From: Oceanimonas sp. GK1 | GTDB lineage: Bacteria > Pseudomonadota > Gammaproteobacteria > Enterobacterales > Aeromonadaceae | DNA: 64,000 nt | Assembly: GCF_000243075.1 (NCBI RefSeq) | Contig: NC_016745.1 | Span: forward strand, 377,501 to 441,500 | Direction: 5' to 3' | Shown: positions 59,575-64,000 of the stretch, in pieces | How positions within the stretch are numbered: the first letter of the stretch is position 1 | Layout: each line of letters starts with the position of its first letter | Program-made: the position numbers and the translations under genes | The notes under the pieces: generated by a model | Told to the model about the DNA's origin: nothing | Databases searched by the model: none | Seen by the model: the letters and a program-made list of their open reading frames with translations, nothing else

Positions 59575-62217
59575 TTAATCCTCCATCAATTCCATTTGTC
59601 CTGCCGTTTCAAAAGCCTTGCTCAGCGCGCGACGGTCGTCGTGCTCTTCTCCATGGCGGTAATGCCATTTGTCTTTCCAGTGTTTACCAAAGAATTTGTT
59701 TTGCAAAAAACCGTCCAGTTTCGGAAAGAACAGGGTGACCTGTCCCACCAAGGGAGTGTCGGCCGAGGATCCGCCCACATACACGCGATAACGGCCGTTG
59801 GCCTCGTGCCAGTCGCCATTGGCCCAGTCCGTCAGATCATCGGGATTATCCGGCACAAAATAGGAAAACGGGTGGTTGGAAGCGCCGCCATCAACTTCTA
59901 CGGTCACCCGCCGGCTCTCGCCCGGTGCCAGTAACACCTTTTCAAATCCCACCAGCCGCTTGGAGGGCTGTTCTGCCTCGCCGGGAAGCTGCAGATACAC
60001 CTGAGAAGCCTCGGCCCCGGCCCTGTCGCCCACATTGGTGATGGTATAGCTCACTTTCAGCACGGGATGCTGCCGCGCCAGCATCAGCAGGGGGGAGTGA
60101 GGCTTGCCCTTGCCCGAGTGGCGCCAGCCCCTGCCGAACCAGTTCTCGGGATTGTATTCCTGCCGAAACGAGGTGCTGACATTCAGATCATCATACTCAA
60201 AACGGGTATAGGACAGACCGTATCCAAACGGGAACACCGGTGTGACGCCGTTGGCCTCATACCAGCGATAGCCCATTTGCAGGTTCTCGGTGTAATTGCT
60301 GATCAGCTGAGGCTCGGTCAAATCATCCCAGTCATCGACGTCAATACCGGGAAACCCCGGGCCACCGGGCTGACCGGTCTCTTCACGGGTACCCGGATAT
60401 TGTGCCTCGGTCTCAAACGCCGCTTCACGATCCGTGTTGGGAAAGGTCACCGGCAGCTTGCCCGACGGGTTGATTTTACCGAACAGAATGTCAGCCAGAA
60501 CAGCGCCGTCTTCCTGACCGGGGAACCAGGCCGCGATCAGCGCGGCAATGTCATTCAGCCAGGGATCCATCAGCACGCCGGCACCGCTGTACAGCACCAC
60601 GGCGGTCTTGTTGCCGAAACCGGCATCGACCATGGCCTGAACCAGATCATCCTGGAACACACAGTTTTCAGACAATCCGGGCTCGCCGTCGGGACAGTAC
60701 ACGTCCTCGGCATTGGTACAGAATTCCTCGTAACCCTCCTCATCATCAAACAGGCAAATGGCGGGCAAGCGCAGGTGCAGCAAATCCCGAGTCTCGCGGG
60801 GGGTTGTCCCTACCAGCAGCAGGACCACATCGGCCTCTGCCGCCGCTGCCAGGGCTGTGCCTATATCGGCACCATTGTGATAGCTCACGGTGGCACCATA
60901 ACTCTCCAGACCTTCCTGGGGAGACACGGTGAACGAGGGGATCACCGCCGTCAGCTCCCGGGGGTCACCATTACGGGGCGGAATGGTGGCCGAGCCCGCA
61001 AACCAGGGATGGCCAATCAGGGCGATATTGAGCGGCTCCGTGGTCAGTGGCAACAAATCCCCCTCGTTCCTGAGCAGGGTAATGCCCGCTTCGGCCAGGG
61101 CCCGAGCCTTGCGGGCGTTTTCGGCCCTGTCTATCTCGGGCTCCTCATCTATGTTGATGATGGTCTCAAAGAGGTCGTCAAACTGGCCGAATTCATGCAT
61201 TTTGCTGTAGCGGGGCCTGAGCACGGCATCGATGTCTGCCTCCGTAATTTCGCCGTTATCAAGGGCTGCCTGAATATTGTCGGCAGAGTAGAACTTGGGC
61301 CGAAAGTCCAGCTCCCAACCCACCCCCGCCAGCAGGGCCTCGCTGGTGGCGTGCATGGCGCGCCGATCACTTTCAATCCAGCCCTTGAAGCCCCAGCGCT
61401 CACGCAGGGTCTTGACCAGAACGTCTCCGTTGTTGCAGATATGGGCGGTGTCATTCAGGTAAGGAAAGGCACACATGATGGTGGCGGCATTTCCGTCCTT
61501 GACTGCCATTTCAAAGGGCAACAGATAGAGCTCGTGCATCGCCCGGCTGGGAATACGTACCCCCGCCGTCCAGCGTTCGCGTTGAAACTCATGCTCGTTG
61601 CCGACGAAATGCTTGGGCTGGGCCTGCACCCCCTGAGACTGAATACCACGGACCTGAGCGGCGCCTATCACCCCCGCCAGATAGGGGTCCTCCCCCGCAT
61701 ATTCCTGGGCACGGCCGGCATAGGGCGAGCGGATCAGGTTCAGTGCCGGTCCCAGCAGCACCTGGTGGGCAAAGGAAAAGGTCTCTATGCCCACCACCTC
61801 GCCCCAGTCCTCCACCAGTTCAGGATCAAAACTGGCCACGGCCAGGGTCATGGAGGGGCCGCCGGTCATGACCGGCTCGCTGGTGCAGGAGCCACCGCGA
61901 ACACCGTTACCGCCGTTGATTTCACGAATGGTAGGAATACCCAGACTGGGAATACCGGTAATGCTTCGCCCCACCACCGAGAAGTCACACTCCCGCAGGC
62001 TTTTATTGTTCCCACCGAGGTATTGGCCTGTGGGCACGGCCGACGCTTCGGGCAGGTTACCGATCTGCTGGATTTTTTCTTCTAGGCTCATCTGCGACAG
62101 AAGGCTGTCAGCAAATTCCTCGTGAGGAGTGGCGGCCGCCAGGCCAAAGGACAGGACCGCGGTCAACAGCACGGGCATACCCGTGCCTGCACGGCCTGTA
62201 ATATTTGGAATAATCAT
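59575..62217 (-). CDS. Glycoside hydrolase family 3, beta-glucosidase-like, secreted
   Basis: An 880-residue GH3 enzyme with a signal peptide (MPVLLTAVLSFGLAAA). The (beta/alpha)8 domain has GPALNLIRSPYAGRAQEYAGEDPYLAG and the nucleophile aspartate in KGWIESDRRAM; KHFVGNEHEFQR supplies substrate contacts. The second sandwich domain and a C-terminal Fn3-like domain (KVSYTITNVGDRAGAEASQVYLQ) follow, with a tail rich in charged residues after about residue 840. The start used has GGGAG at 8 bp; two earlier in-frame ATGs (62223, 62232) are alternatives. The exact sugar is unknown. It is isolated from other carbohydrate genes. Confidence 0.9.
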   Translation of the reverse strand: MIIPNITGRAGTGMPVLLTAVLSFGLAAATPHEEFADSLLSQMSLEEKIQQIGNLPEASAVPTGQYLGGNNKSLRECDFSVVGRSITGIPSLGIPTIREINGGNGVRGGSCTSEPVMTGGPSMTLAVASFDPELVEDWGEVVGIETFSFAHQVLLGPALNLIRSPYAGRAQEYAGEDPYLAGVIGAAQVRGIQSQGVQAQPKHFVGNEHEFQRERWTAGVRIPSRAMHELYLLPFEMAVKDGNAATIMCAFPYLNDTAHICNNGDVLVKTLRERWGFKGWIESDRRAMHATSEALLAGVGWELDFRPKFYSADNIQAALDNGEITEADIDAVLRPRYSKMHEFGQFDDLFETIINIDEEPEIDRAENARKARALAEAGITLLRNEGDLLPLTTEPLNIALIGHPWFAGSATIPPRNGDPRELTAVIPSFTVSPQEGLESYGATVSYHNGADIGTALAAAAEADVVLLLVGTTPRETRDLLHLRLPAICLFDDEEGYEEFCTNAEDVYCPDGEPGLSENCVFQDDLVQAMVDAGFGNKTAVVLYSGAGVLMDPWLNDIAALIAAWFPGQEDGAVLADILFGKINPSGKLPVTFPNTDREAAFETEAQYPGTREETGQPGGPGFPGIDVDDWDDLTEPQLISNYTENLQMGYRWYEANGVTPVFPFGYGLSYTRFEYDDLNVSTSFRQEYNPENWFGRGWRHSGKGKPHSPLLMLARQHPVLKVSYTITNVGDRAGAEASQVYLQLPGEAEQPSKRLVGFEKVLLAPGESRRVTVEVDGGASNHPFSYFVPDNPDDLTDWANGDWHEANGRYRVYVGGSSADTPLVGQVTLFFPKLDGFLQNKFFGKHWKDKWHYRHGEEHDDRRALSKAFETAGQMELMED

Positions 62218-62503
62218 CGTCATGTCTCCCATATACAGCTTGGGGCATATCTGACGATTCCTTGTCTAAATTGAAGAAGAGGGGCTACTTCGGCAGCGAG
62301 TGCAGCGCGATGCACGGAATAAAAAGAGTAATGCCACTGTACCGGGAAAGACCAGGCTGTCCCGATCCCGAAGCAAAACTGGCCAGAGACCTCCCCTGGC
62401 CAGCCAGTAAACACAGTAACAAGCATAGTTGCCGAACGTCGTGGTGACTAAAAAACAGCCAGCCTGGTCAAGCAAAAAACTGTCTGCCGGCAATACAAAA
62501 AAT
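62218..62503. other. Non-coding spacer between GH3 and gdhA genes
   Basis: No gene is supported. It holds the GH3 promoter region and two copies of the palindrome CTGGCCAG (62379-62386, 62396-62403), 17 bp apart. No recognised riboswitch or RNA gene was found. Confidence 0.4.
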
Positions 62504-62504
62504 A

Positions 62505-62526
62505 AAAGCCCGGTCTGCCGGGCCTT
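62505..62526 (-). terminator. Terminator after gdhA
   Basis: On the minus strand AAAGGCCCGG-cagA-type loop-CCGGGCTTTT forms a 6-bp GC stem with a T-tract just past the gdhA stop. Confidence 0.85.
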
Positions 62527-62553
62527 TAGACGTTATTCAGACGGGATTGGCGG

Positions 62554-63936
<1,383 letters not shown>

Positions 63937-64000
63937 TTACTGGGGATACATCTTTAAGAGACCCCGCACTATTGAAATATGGCGCCGCTCTCGGGTCAAT

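Noticed and set aside
59600-62085. Long open frames antisense to GH3, gyrB, glyS and other genes
   Set aside because: They are opposite conserved protein-coding genes, show no domain signatures and follow from high GC content and codon bias.
62379-62403. Paired CTGGCCAG palindromes as a regulator site before the GH3 gene
   Set aside because: Short, GC-rich self-palindromes are common here, and no regulator gene or second occurrence supports a role.

Overview
The window is GC-rich gammaproteobacterial chromosome. The gene orders yigZ-trkH next to fadBA, glyQS, dnaA-dnaN-recF-gyrB, and rpmH-rnpA-yidD-yidC-mnmE, together with the protein sequences, fit a marine member of the Aeromonadales (Oceanimonas, Zobellella or Oceanisphaera-like). 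That placement is inferred from gene order and protein character, not from a search. The coding density is high and no rRNA, tRNA, CRISPR array, insertion sequence or prophage was seen.

Layout. 0-6.3 kb: the 5' end of trkH, yigZ, fadBA (fatty acid beta-oxidation), tusA, an AEC transporter and an OmpA-like lipoprotein. 6.4-12.3 kb: tag, glyQS, a small ABM-fold protein, avtA, then a strongly palindromic non-coding stretch. 12.3-15.1 kb: two small heat-shock proteins behind ROSE-type hairpins, and ilvD. 15.2-21.5 kb: gyrB-recF-dnaN-dnaA on the minus strand, followed by a GATC-dense, origin-like upstream region. 21.5-29.2 kb: an accessory block lying between dnaA and rpmH (azurin, BCCT transporter, CocE/NonD hydrolase, LysR, polar amino-acid ABC transporter). 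29.2-33.3 kb: rpmH-rnpA-yidD-yidC-mnmE. 33.3-35.3 kb: a hipBA toxin-antitoxin island preceded by an array of four 28-bp repeats. 35.3-45.3 kb: a chemoreceptor, an Old Yellow Enzyme with a TetR regulator, a Mn/Fe-type ABC transporter, a LysR/TDT-transporter pair and a Gfo/Idh oxidoreductase. 45.6-57.9 kb: a 2-hydroxyacid catabolism region, glcDEF (glycolate oxidase) and lldP-lldEFG-dld (lactate uptake and oxidation), with a LysR gene between them. 57.9-64 kb: a MOSC/ferredoxin protein, RidA, a secreted GH3 glycosidase and gdhA.

The most notable non-coding signals are: (i) two perfect parS sites on the recF/gyrB side of dnaA and one near-match 37 kb away; (ii) eleven GATC sites in 291 bp upstream of dnaA, with four more in 25 bp upstream of rpmH, as if an origin-type dnaA-rpmH spacer had been split by the accessory block; (iii) the 28-bp-phased repeat array in front of hipB; (iv) three hairpins with a bulged G that cover the Shine-Dalgarno sequences of the Hsp20 genes; (v) a Fur-type 7-1-7 dyad upstream of azurin; (vi) large nested palindromes between yigZ and fadB and between avtA and the Hsp20 genes.

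Most genes are ordinary core metabolism and information processing. No unambiguous new protein system was found; the best candidates for something undescribed are the repeat and structured elements listed in the findings.
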